A DNA stretch of 64,000 nucleotides from Conexibacter woesei Iso977N (GTDB lineage Bacteria; Actinomycetota; Thermoleophilia; Solirubrobacterales; Solirubrobacteraceae). Shown here piece by piece: positions 57,430 through 64,000 of this stretch; the first letter of the stretch is position 1, and each line of letters starts with the position of its first letter. Under the pieces are notes generated by a model, which had not been told where the DNA came from, ran no database searches, and was given only the letters and a program-made list of their open reading frames with translations. The position numbers and the translations under genes were made by a program. The stretch spans positions 1,426,001 to 1,490,000 of the forward strand of contig NZ_AUKG01000002.1 of the NCBI RefSeq assembly GCF_000424625.1, given 5' to 3'.

Positions 57430-58659
57430 CTAGTTCAGGCTCATCTTCGGCTCACCGCCGGCGGTGAGGCCGGTGCCGGAGATCGTGCAGGTCCCGCCCT
57501 TGGGCGTGCCGTTGTTGTAGGACTGGCGGACGCAGTTGCGCAGCGCGAGCTGGCCCCAGTAGTTGGGGTGCAACGACTCCTGGACGTAGTAGGGCCCGAA
57601 GACGGTCGAGACCGTCCGGATCTCGTTGACCCACTCGGTCCTGTCGACCGCGCCGGCCTGGGTCCAGCTGGACAGGCCCTTCTCCTCCAGCAGCCCGACC
57701 GTGTTCTCGCACAGGCGGCGGCCGTTGAAGGCCGACTGCAGCTCGAGGATCTTCACGTTGCTCAGGCCGGTGGCGGACGCCGCGTTCTTGACCGCGGTGT
57801 TGATCGTCGGCAGCGCCGTGGCGTTGGCCCAGTTGGCGTCGTTGTTCCAGAAGCCGCAGCCGCCGGTCGACTGGCGCGTGTAGCCGGACTCGCTGTAGCG
57901 GAAGGCCGAGCCGTTGGGGATCGGCGACTCGTAGTCCTGGACGACGAGCGTGTACTGCGACGCGCTGTAGCCCGCGTTGGCCATCGCGGTCTTGATGTTC
58001 AGGATCGCGTTCTTGATGGCCGTGGTCTGGGCGCTGATGTTCGCGCTCGTGAAGTTGGACGTCACCGAGCTGTCGTCGTTGCAGTAGTCCTTCCACCACG
58101 ACGGCGAGAGCAGGAAGTCCTCGATGCAGTCCTGGACGACCGAGGCGAAGTTGAAGTTGTTGCCGCCGATCGAGATGTTGATCATCTTGACGTTGTGGGT
58201 GGCGGCGAAGTTCTGCAGCATCAGCGCCTGGCCCTGCTTGGTCCCGCTGGAGTAGAAGTCCAGGCCGGGCTTGAAGCTGCTGCCGTCCGAGGTCGACGTC
58301 GTCGCGCCGCTGCAGGCGAAGTTGACGCCGTTGACGCCGCCGCCGATGTAGACCTCGGCGGACTTGGAGCGGTGACAACCGCTGATCTGCTCGGCCGTGT
58401 TGGACGCGTTGTCGTAGTAGGCGGTCGAGCCGAGGGCGTCGACCTCCGAGCTGTCGTTGTTGGTGGACCCGGCCCAGCGGCCGGCCTCACCCGAGATGTA
58501 GGAGTCGCCCACCGTGGCGACGTAGGGCGTCCCGGAACCGGGACCGTCGGCGCGGGCGGTGCTCGTGTGCTGGAGCGCCAGCACGCTCGCAACCGCGAGA
58601 ACGGCGCACACCACCATCCGGCGCACGCTCACGCGCGCCGCGAAGTCCTGCGACATCAT
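57430..58659 (-). CDS. Secreted SGNH/GDSL-family hydrolase
   Basis: A 409-residue exported esterase/lipase-like protein. A signal peptide (about 1-40) is followed by block I YVATVGDSYISGEAGRW (Ser in GDSY), block III SIGGNNFNF (oxyanion Gly/Asn) and block V YYVQESLHPNYWGQLA with the Asp/His-type dyad position (His present). About ten Cys suggest disulfides. It resembles actinobacterial secreted lipases of the SCO1725 type. Start ATG 58659 has AGGAGGAGAGG about 6 nt upstream; an adjacent ATG gives MM. Confidence 0.87.
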   Translation of the reverse strand: MMSQDFAARVSVRRMVVCAVLAVASVLALQHTSTARADGPGSGTPYVATVGDSYISGEAGRWAGSTNNDSSEVDALGSTAYYDNASNTAEQISGCHRSKSAEVYIGGGVNGVNFACSGATTSTSDGSSFKPGLDFYSSGTKQGQALMLQNFAATHNVKMINISIGGNNFNFASVVQDCIEDFLLSPSWWKDYCNDDSSVTSNFTSANISAQTTAIKNAILNIKTAMANAGYSASQYTLVVQDYESPIPNGSAFRYSESGYTRQSTGGCGFWNNDANWANATALPTINTAVKNAASATGLSNVKILELQSAFNGRRLCENTVGLLEEKGLSSWTQAGAVDRTEWVNEIRTVSTVFGPYYVQESLHPNYWGQLALRNCVRQSYNNGTPKGGTCTISGTGLTAGGEPKMSLN

Positions 58660-58893
58660 GTTCCTCTCCTCCTGTGACCCACGGGCGCAGCCGGGTGCCG
58701 CGCCCGACACGTTGCGAACCTAACCGCTCGGTCAGTTGATGTGTGACGAATTCGTGCCAGGTGTCACGAGTCGGTCATCGGAGGCGCATGGGGCTCAAGT
58801 CGGAGGGGAGCGCTTCCGACGTTGCTATTGTTGTTGGTGCGGACGGGCACTCGGCCCGCCGCGAGGCAGCTCGCTTGGGTCCCGCCAGGGTGC

Positions 58894-58921
58894 GGTTCGG
58901 GTCGGCAGTCTCACCCGAATC
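58894..58921 (+). promoter_or_regulatory. Hairpin in the DEAD-box helicase leader
   Basis: GGTTCGGGT (58894-58902) pairs with ACCCGAATC (58913-58921), eight Watson-Crick pairs and one G-U, with a 10-nt loop. It lies about 37 nt before ATG 58958 inside a long non-coding stretch (58711-58957). Long structured leaders are common in cold-induced helicase genes. Confidence 0.45.
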
Positions 58922-58957
58922 GTCAGCGGTGCAGACGCGCCGCAAGGAGTCCCATAT

Positions 58958-60217
58958 ATGTCTGCTGCCAAGACCTTCGCCGATCTCGGCGTGTCAAAGG
59001 CTGTGTCCGGCGCCCTCGCGAAGCGTGGCTTCACCGAGCCGTTCGCGATCCAGAACCTCATCATCGGGGACATCCTCGATGGCCGCGACGTGCTCGCGAA
59101 GTCCCCGACCGGCTCGGGCAAGACCCTGGCCTTCGGCGTCCCGATGCTCGACCGCATCGACGCCAACAGCTACGGCCGCCCGTCGGCCCTCGTGCTGGCG
59201 CCGACGCGCGAGCTGGCGTCCCAGATCGTCGACGAGCTCTACCCGCTGGCCCACTCCCGCGCGTTGAAGATCACGACCGTCTACGGCGGCGTCGGCATCA
59301 CCAAGCAGGAGAAGGACGCCGTCAACTCGCACATCGTCGTCGCGACGCCCGGCCGTCTCGAGGACCTGCTGCAGCGCGGCAAGCTGAAGCTGAACAACGT
59401 CGAGTTCCTCGTCCTCGACGAGGCCGACCGGATGCTCGACATGGGCTTCCGCCCGGCCGTCGACCGGATCGTCGCCAAGTGCCCGCGCGAGCGCCAGACG
59501 GTGTTCCTGAGCGCGACGCTCGACGGCGACGCCGGCCGCATCGCCCGTGAGTACACGAGCGACGCCGCCGAGCACGCGATCGAGCCCGACGTCGACCGCC
59601 TCGCCGCGATCGGCCACCGCTTCGTCGCCGTCGAGAGGGACGACCGCCTCAAGGAGCTCGTCCGCGAGCTGCGCGGCGACCGCGACCTCTCGCTGGTCTT
59701 CGTCCGCACCAAGCATGGCGCCGACCGGCTCGTCAAGCGCCTGGCGCGCGAGGGCGTCAAGGCGGTGGCGATGCACGGCGACAAGTCCCAGAGGCAGCGC
59801 GAGCGCGCGCTGGACCAGTTCGAGCGCGGCGAGGTCGACACGCTGGTCGCCACCGACGTGGCCGCCCGCGGCATCGACGTCCGCGACATCTCGCACGTCA
59901 TCAACTTCGATCCGCCCGAGGACGGCGACACCTACACGCACCGCGTGGGGCGCACCGGCCGCGCGGGGCGGACCGGCCAGGCCGTCACGTTCGTGCAGTC
60001 CGACCAGGCGCGCGACGTCCAGAAGATGGCCGGCCAGCTCGGGATCCTCAAGGAGTTCGGCCAGTCCGGGCTCCTGAAGAGCGAGCGCGGTGGCGCGAAG
60101 CCGCCGTCCGAGGGCGGCGCTCCGCGCACGACCGGCGCCCGTCGCCGTCGGCGCTCGTCGGGCGGCTCGGGCCACAGCAGCCACAGCGGGCACAGCAGCA
60201 GCCGCGGCGGCCGCTAG
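58958..60217 (+). CDS. DEAD-box ATP-dependent RNA helicase
   Basis: A 419-residue RNA helicase with Q motif GFTEPFAIQ, motif I SPTGSGKT, Ia APTRELA, II VLDEADRM, III LSATLDG, IV VFVRTKHGADRL, V VATDVAARGIDV and VI HRVGRTGRAGRTG. The C-terminal tail is RRRRRSSGGSGHSS-type, basic and low-complexity, for RNA binding. It resembles the RhlE/cold-shock group. ATG 58958 has CAAGGAGT about 6 nt upstream. Likely roles are RNA refolding in ribosome assembly or cold. Confidence 0.94.
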   Translation: MSAAKTFADLGVSKAVSGALAKRGFTEPFAIQNLIIGDILDGRDVLAKSPTGSGKTLAFGVPMLDRIDANSYGRPSALVLAPTRELASQIVDELYPLAHSRALKITTVYGGVGITKQEKDAVNSHIVVATPGRLEDLLQRGKLKLNNVEFLVLDEADRMLDMGFRPAVDRIVAKCPRERQTVFLSATLDGDAGRIAREYTSDAAEHAIEPDVDRLAAIGHRFVAVERDDRLKELVRELRGDRDLSLVFVRTKHGADRLVKRLAREGVKAVAMHGDKSQRQRERALDQFERGEVDTLVATDVAARGIDVRDISHVINFDPPEDGDTYTHRVGRTGRAGRTGQAVTFVQSDQARDVQKMAGQLGILKEFGQSGLLKSERGGAKPPSEGGAPRTTGARRRRRSSGGSGHSSHSGHSSSRGGR

Positions 60218-60239
60218 GCCTGCCGCGGGTCGCGCTCGG

Positions 60240-60245
60240 TAGCCT
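60240..60245 (+). promoter_or_regulatory. -10-like box of the micro-ORF/S4 unit
   Basis: TAGCCT ends 9 nt before the ATG of a 14-codon frame (60255) and 50 nt before the S4 gene. Confidence 0.4.
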
Positions 60246-60254
60246 CCCGGCGAG

Positions 60255-60299
60255 ATGCTGGGCGCGATCATCCTCGGTCTGGTGGCCGGGCAGGCATGA
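60255..60299 (+). other. 14-codon micro-ORF overlapping the S4 gene
   Basis: ATG 60255 opens MLGAIILGLVAGQA and ends in TGA that overlaps the next start (ATGA at 60296). The sequence looks like the first membrane helix of GlsB/YeaQ-type small membrane proteins (MLGxIIxGLxAG). It is either a leader peptide that couples translation or the remnant of a lost gene. Confidence 0.45.
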
Positions 60300-60517
60300 G
60301 CGAGTCGCGTGAGATCGTGATCCGCGGCGACATGATCCGCCTCGGCCAGCTGCTGAAGCTGGCCGACGTGGTCGACGGTGGGGGCGAGGTCAAGGACTTC
60401 CTCGCCCACGTCGAGGTCACCGTCAACGGCGAGCCGGAGAACCGGCGCGGCCGTCAGCTGCACCCCGGCGACGTGGTCGTCGCGGGCGACGAGACGCTGC
60501 ACCTCAGCTCGGGCTAG
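60296..60517 (+). CDS. Small S4-domain RNA-binding protein (YaaA/RlbA-like)
   Basis: A 73-residue single S4 domain (RLGQLLKLADVVDGGGEVKDFLAHVEVTVNGEPENRRGRQLHPGDVV). Such proteins bind structured rRNA or tRNA and assist ribosome maturation or rescue. Its place beside a DEAD-box helicase is consistent with an RNA role. It starts at the ATGA overlap with the micro-ORF. Confidence 0.85.
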   Translation: MSESREIVIRGDMIRLGQLLKLADVVDGGGEVKDFLAHVEVTVNGEPENRRGRQLHPGDVVVAGDETLHLSSG

Positions 60518-60571
60518 CGCACGGGGTGGCGCGGGCGTAGGCTCGCCCGCAAGCGAAACGGAGGTCGCATC

Positions 60572-60895
60572 GTGCTCGACGTCCACACCCACCATCTCGG
60601 CGACACCGACGTCGTGCTCCCCACCGGCGAGCTCGACCTCTCGACCGCGCCGAACCTCGCCGCCGCGCTCACCGGCACGATCGCACCCCGCGTCATCCTC
60701 GACCTGCGCCGCCTGACGTTCATCGACTCATCCGGCATCGGGATGATCGTCAAGTTCCAGCGCCACTTCGCCGTCGAAGGCATCCGCTTCGGCGTCGTCA
60801 GAGGCACCGACCAGGTCCAACGCGCCTTCGCGATATGCCACGTCGAGCCGCTCCTGCCCTGGGCGGAAGCACCCCAGGGCGAGACCTACAACTAG
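60572..60895 (+). CDS. STAS-domain anti-sigma factor antagonist-like protein
   Basis: A 107-residue STAS protein (VVLPTGELDLSTAPNLAAAL; ILDLRRLTFIDSSGIGMIVKF). The DSSG motif carries the Ser that is phosphorylated by RsbW/SpoIIAB-type kinases. No cognate kinase is adjacent. GTG 60572 has CGGAGG about 6 nt upstream. Confidence 0.87.
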   Translation: MLDVHTHHLGDTDVVLPTGELDLSTAPNLAAALTGTIAPRVILDLRRLTFIDSSGIGMIVKFQRHFAVEGIRFGVVRGTDQVQRAFAICHVEPLLPWAEAPQGETYN

Positions 60896-60904
60896 GTCAG
60901 CGGA

Positions 60905-61969
60905 TCAGGTCGCGTCGTCGGCGGCGGTGCCGGCGTGGACCGTGGTGGTGAGGTCGAAGGCGTCGGCGAGCAGCTCGTAGGAGTGGCGGCGGGCTTCGTG
61001 GTCGTGGGTGATCGTGACGACGATGACCTCGGAGGCGCCGTAGTCGTCGGCCAGCTGCTCCAGCTGGGCACGGACGGGGTCGATCGCGCCGACGATCGTG
61101 CGGCGGCCGGGCGGGGGCGCGAACGGGTCCTCGCCCTCGGACTCGAGGAAGCGGATCGCCTTCTCGACCGGCGGGACCGCGATCAGCCGGCCGCGGCGCA
61201 GCATCTTGAAGGCCATGCGCGAGGACGTGGCGAGACGACGAGCCTCCTCGTCGGTGTCGGCGGCGACGACCCACGCGGCGACCGCGGTCTGGGGCTCGCG
61301 CCAGCGCTCGCTGGGCTGGAAGCGGTCGCGGTAGTCGGCGGCGATGACCTCGCCGCCGGGCGCGATGAAGTCGGCGAACGCGTAGGGGAGACCCAGCTCG
61401 GCGGCCCAGATCGCGCTCTGTGGCGACGAGCCCAGCAGCCACGGCTCCGGCCGCTCGGGCCGCCCGGGCAGCGACTCGGCCAGCCGCGCGAAGCGGTGGC
61501 CGTCCGGGAACTTGTCGGCCGCGCCATGGCCGCCACCCAGGTACATCAACAACTCGACGAGCTGCTGCGGGAAGTCGTCGGCGGCCCCGGTGCGGCGGTC
61601 GCGCTGCAGCGCGTAGGCGGTCAGCGGGTCGGTCCCGGACGCGCGCCCGAGGCCGAGGTCGATCCGCTCCGGGAACAGCCCGGCCAGCAGCGAGAACGCC
61701 TCGGCGACCTTGAACGGCGAGTAGTGCGGCAGCATCACGCCACCACTGCCGACGCGGATCCGCGAGGTGACCGACGCGATCGGCCCGATCAGCACCTCCG
61801 GCGCGGGCCCGGCGAGCATCGGCCCGCCGTGGTGCTCGGCGACCCAGTAGCGGTGGTAGCCCAACCCGTCCGCCAGCCGCGCGAGATCGAGCGTCTCCTG
61901 CAGTGCGCCCGAGCCCGTCCCGCCTTCACGGACGGGCGACTGGTCGAGGACGCTGAGGCGCTGGATCAT
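60905..61969 (-). CDS. LLM-class flavin-dependent oxidoreductase (MsnO8-like)
   Basis: A 354-residue luciferase-like TIM-barrel protein (LSVLDQSPVREGGTG; GYHRYWVAEHHG; GSGGVMLPHYSPFKVAEAFSLLAGLFPERIDLGLGRA). The alkanal-monooxygenase-like N-terminus suggests FMN rather than F420. ATG 61969 is preferred to 61978 because TAGCGT ends 11 nt before it and only 2 nt before the other. The substrate is unknown. Confidence 0.88.
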   Translation of the reverse strand: MIQRLSVLDQSPVREGGTGSGALQETLDLARLADGLGYHRYWVAEHHGGPMLAGPAPEVLIGPIASVTSRIRVGSGGVMLPHYSPFKVAEAFSLLAGLFPERIDLGLGRASGTDPLTAYALQRDRRTGAADDFPQQLVELLMYLGGGHGAADKFPDGHRFARLAESLPGRPERPEPWLLGSSPQSAIWAAELGLPYAFADFIAPGGEVIAADYRDRFQPSERWREPQTAVAAWVVAADTDEEARRLATSSRMAFKMLRRGRLIAVPPVEKAIRFLESEGEDPFAPPPGRRTIVGAIDPVRAQLEQLADDYGASEVIVVTITHDHEARRHSYELLADAFDLTTTVHAGTAADDAT

Positions 61970-62026
61970 GATCGCCATCGACGCTAGCAGCGTGCGCCCG
62001 TCACACGACAACCCTTGCCAGCACGG

Positions 62027-62032
62027 TAGATT
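62027..62032 (+). promoter_or_regulatory. -10-like box of the amino acid transporter operon
   Basis: TAGATT lies 70 nt before ATG 62103, in a sequence context almost equal to the one at 49408-49428. This unit therefore has a leader. Confidence 0.4.
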
Positions 62033-62102
62033 GACCGAACCCCCGCATTCCCGATCGGGCAACCGGACGTTGCCCGATCCATCCCCTCGGAGCACCACGC
62101 AC

Positions 62103-62990
62103 ATGAAGCCGATCCGCCCGCTGCTGGCGACCGCCCTCGTCCCCGCGGCCCTGTTGCTCGCCGCATGCGGCAGCAACGACGACAGGAGCTCGACGTCGGC
62201 CGCGTCCACGCAGAGCGCCGCGTCGACCACCGCCGCCGCCAACTCCTGCGACAAGGCGAACCTCAGCCTGACCAACTCCGGCCAGCTGACCGTCGCCACC
62301 GACAAGCCCGCCTACCCGCCGTACTTCGAGGACGACAAGCCGTCCAACGGCAAGGGCTTCGAGTCATCCGTGGCCTACGCGATCGCCAGGCAGCTCGGCT
62401 TCCAGCCCTCCGAGGTCAAGTGGACGGTCGAGCCGTTCAACTCCTCCTACGCGCCCGGCCCCAAGAAGTTCGACTTCGACGTCAACCAGATCTCGATCTC
62501 GCCGGCCCGCGCCAAGCACGCCGACTTCTCGACGCCGTACTACACGGCACCGCAGGCGGTCGTCGCGCTGAACAAGTCGAGCGCCGCCAACGCCAGGACG
62601 CTGGCCGACCTCAAGGACACCAAGTTCGGCGTCCAGATCGGCACCTCGTCGCTGGACGCGGTCACCTCGACGATCAGGCCGTCGAGGCAGCCGCAGGTCT
62701 TCAACGACTCCAACGACGTCGTCCGCGCGCTGAAGGTCGGCAGCGTCGACGCGGTCGTCGTCGACCTCCCGACGGCCTTCTACCTGACCGCCGCGCAGGT
62801 CGACAACTCCAGGATCGTCGGGCAGTTCGACGCGCCCGGCGGCGACACGTGGGGCGCGCTGCTGGCCAAGGACTCGAAGCTGACGCCCTGCGTCTCGCAG
62901 GCCGTCCAGAAGCTGACCGACTCCGGTGAGCTCAAGCAGCTCGAGACCAAGTGGATGGGCGCGGCCGCCGGCGCGCCGGAGCTGCGCTGA
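62103..62990 (+). CDS. Polar amino acid ABC transporter substrate-binding lipoprotein
   Basis: A 295-residue family 3 binding protein. Signal peptide with lipobox LLLAACGS (Cys about 22), then a Ser/Thr/Ala linker, GQLTVATDKPAYPPYFEDD, GFESSVAYAIARQLGF, FDVNQISISPARAKHADFST and VGSVDAVVVDLPTAFYLT. The ligand is probably a polar or charged amino acid. First gene of a three-gene importer (binding protein, permease, ATPase). Confidence 0.92.
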   Translation: MKPIRPLLATALVPAALLLAACGSNDDRSSTSAASTQSAASTTAAANSCDKANLSLTNSGQLTVATDKPAYPPYFEDDKPSNGKGFESSVAYAIARQLGFQPSEVKWTVEPFNSSYAPGPKKFDFDVNQISISPARAKHADFSTPYYTAPQAVVALNKSSAANARTLADLKDTKFGVQIGTSSLDAVTSTIRPSRQPQVFNDSNDVVRALKVGSVDAVVVDLPTAFYLTAAQVDNSRIVGQFDAPGGDTWGALLAKDSKLTPCVSQAVQKLTDSGELKQLETKWMGAAAGAPELR

Positions 62991-63007
62991 GCGCCACCCG
63001 TCAAGAG

Positions 63008-63829
63008 GTGCGCGCCGCCGCCAAGCGGCGGCGCGCGCAGCGCGGCATGGCGGTCTCCGCCGTGTCGACGCTGGTGTTCTTCGGCGTCCTGATCTACCTG
63101 ATCACGGGCGCGTCGGGCTGGGACGAGGTCAAGGCCACGTTCTTCGACTGGGGCGACTTCAAGGACTCGTTCCCGGACATCCTGAGGGGCTTCTGGCTCG
63201 ACATCAAGCTGTTCGTGATCGTCGAGATCTGCGTGCTGATCGTGGCGATGGTCATCGCCCTGGTCCGGACGACACGCACGCCCGCGCTGTTCCCGCTGCG
63301 CCTGATCGGGACGGTCTTCACCGACGTCTCGCGCGGCGTGCCGACCGCGCTGCTGATCTACCTGATCGGCTTCGGCGTCCCGGCGCTGGCGCTCAAGGGC
63401 CTGCCGACCGACCCGCTCGTCCTCGGCGGGATCGCGCTGACGATCTCGTACTCCGGATACGTCAGCGAGGTCTACCGCTCAGGCATCGAGAGCGTGCACC
63501 CGTCGCAGCTGGCCGGCGCGCTCGCGCTCGGCCTGACGCGCTGGCAGGCGCTGCGCCACGTGGTCCTGCCCCAAGCCGTCCGGCGCGTCGTGCCGCCGTT
63601 GCTCAACGACTTCATCGCGCTGCAGAAGGACGTCGCGCTGGTGTCGTTCATCGGGCCGATGGAGGCCTTCCGCGTCGCCCAGATCGACGCCGCGCAGAAC
63701 TTCATCTACACGCCGCTGGTCGCCGCGGCGGTCCTGTACCTGTGCGTGACGATCCCGATGGCGCGGATCGTCGACCACCTCCAGAAGCGCAACCGCGACA
63801 TCCGCGGCGCCGCGCAGGTGAGCGCGTGA
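63008..63829 (+). CDS. Polar amino acid ABC transporter permease (HisM/GlnP-like)
   Basis: A membrane permease of about 273 residues with five hydrophobic segments. The EAA loop reads SGIESVHPSQLAGALALGLTRWQALRHVVLPQAV. A basic N-terminal tail (AAAKRRRAQRG) precedes the first segment. GTG 63008 is the first normal start; a CTG at 62987, overlapping the previous stop (CTGA), would add seven residues. The stop overlaps the ATPase start (GTGA). Confidence 0.9.
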   Translation: MRAAAKRRRAQRGMAVSAVSTLVFFGVLIYLITGASGWDEVKATFFDWGDFKDSFPDILRGFWLDIKLFVIVEICVLIVAMVIALVRTTRTPALFPLRLIGTVFTDVSRGVPTALLIYLIGFGVPALALKGLPTDPLVLGGIALTISYSGYVSEVYRSGIESVHPSQLAGALALGLTRWQALRHVVLPQAVRRVVPPLLNDFIALQKDVALVSFIGPMEAFRVAQIDAAQNFIYTPLVAAAVLYLCVTIPMARIVDHLQKRNRDIRGAAQVSA

Positions 63830-64000
63830 ACCCGAACGTCCCGGTCCTCGAGGTCCGCGGCGTCACCAAGGACTACGGCGAGCGCCAGGTCCTGCGCGGC
63901 ATCGACCTGACGCTCAACGAGCACGAGGCGATCGCGCTGATCGGCGCGTCCGGGTCGGGCAAGTCGACGCTGCTGCGCTGCATCGACCTGCTGGAGGAGA
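63826..64000 (+). CDS. Polar amino acid ABC transporter ATPase (3' end cut by window)
   Basis: The first 58 codons of an ABC ATPase. LEVRGVTKDYGERQVLRGIDL and Walker A GASGSGKSTLLRCIDLLEE are typical of the GlnQ/HisP group. It begins with a GTG overlapping the permease stop. The window ends inside the gene. Confidence 0.93.
   Translation, partial: MNPNVPVLEVRGVTKDYGERQVLRGIDLTLNEHEAIALIGASGSGKSTLLRCIDLLEE

Noticed and set aside
1-64000. tRNA, rRNA, IS elements, integrases, phage genes, CRISPR arrays
   Set aside because: Looked for by eye in all intergenic gaps and in the proteins; none was found. A small tRNA-like fold could be missed without a covariance search.

Overview
The window is a 64 kb piece of a very GC-rich actinobacterial chromosome. 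The gene content fits the Thermoleophilia / Solirubrobacterales branch (Conexibacter-, Baekduia- or Solirubrobacter-like): F420/LLM-type oxidoreductases, HtaA-type heme uptake, an RsiG-like protein beside a GarA/FtsR-like pair, an actinobacterial c-di-AMP riboswitch in front of an RlpA-type wall protein, WS/DGAT, and many secreted proteins without known domains. This placement is inferred from gene content and codon usage; no rRNA is present. I saw no tRNA, IS element, phage gene or CRISPR array. The window looks like core chromosome with a few lineage-specific loci.

Layout: (1) 1-3.3 kb, pyrimidine/hydantoin catabolism (dihydropyrimidinase fragment, amidohydrolase, F420-type LLM oxidoreductase). 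(2) 3.3-5.4 kb, a secreted protein. (3) 5.5-9.6 kb, dxr-rseP and a long-chain acyl-CoA synthetase. (4) 9.6-15.4 kb, a heme-acquisition locus: HugZ-like/HtaA on the minus strand, and binding protein, permease, ATPase and a second HtaA on the plus strand. (5) 15.4-20.3 kb, a large palindrome, a GAF-GGDEF diguanylate cyclase, an FMN 2-hydroxyacid dehydrogenase, a methyltransferase and ispG. (6) 20.3-27.9 kb, an ABC-2 exporter, an NTF2-like protein, an HxlR/DUF899/PPOX redox cluster, a secreted glycosidase, superoxide dismutase and an RTX-type calcium-binding protein. (7) 27.9-32.8 kb, proS, a CDP-alcohol transferase, RsiG-like, FHA (GarA-like), MerR (FtsR-like), apt and an SRPBCC protein. (8) 33-39.3 kb, a sigma-HTH/anti-sigma-K-like fusion, a thioesterase, a secreted protein, WS/DGAT, an ECF sigma factor and an amidohydrolase. 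(9) 39.3-45 kb, riboswitch-RlpA, dinB, a hydrolase, a soluble chemoreceptor and a thioredoxin-TPR protein. (10) 44.8-49.4 kb, a six-gene run (hydrolase, orphan permease, conserved protein, thioesterase, GNAT, aminotransferase), mostly with 4-nt overlaps. (11) 49.4-54 kb, a response regulator, pdxH, a DsbA-like protein, an RHH protein and a histidine kinase with a C-terminal ASCH-like domain. (12) 54-58.7 kb, two tandem paralogous secreted proteins and a secreted SGNH hydrolase. (13) 58.7-64 kb, a DEAD-box helicase, an S4 protein, a STAS protein, an LLM oxidoreductase and a polar amino acid ABC transporter cut by the window end.

The most unusual items are the histidine kinase-ASCH fusion, the single-motif RsiG-like protein (His replacing the usual Gln), the membrane sigma-region-4/RskA-like fusion, a soluble chemoreceptor with Cys-bearing tandem HAMP-like repeats, and a roughly 128-bp imperfect palindrome. 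Many genes also carry a TAnnnT hexamer 6-11 nt before the start codon with no ribosome-binding site. This suggests widespread leaderless transcription, and I used it to choose several starts. Two very short reading frames that end in ATGA overlaps look like remnants or leader peptides.
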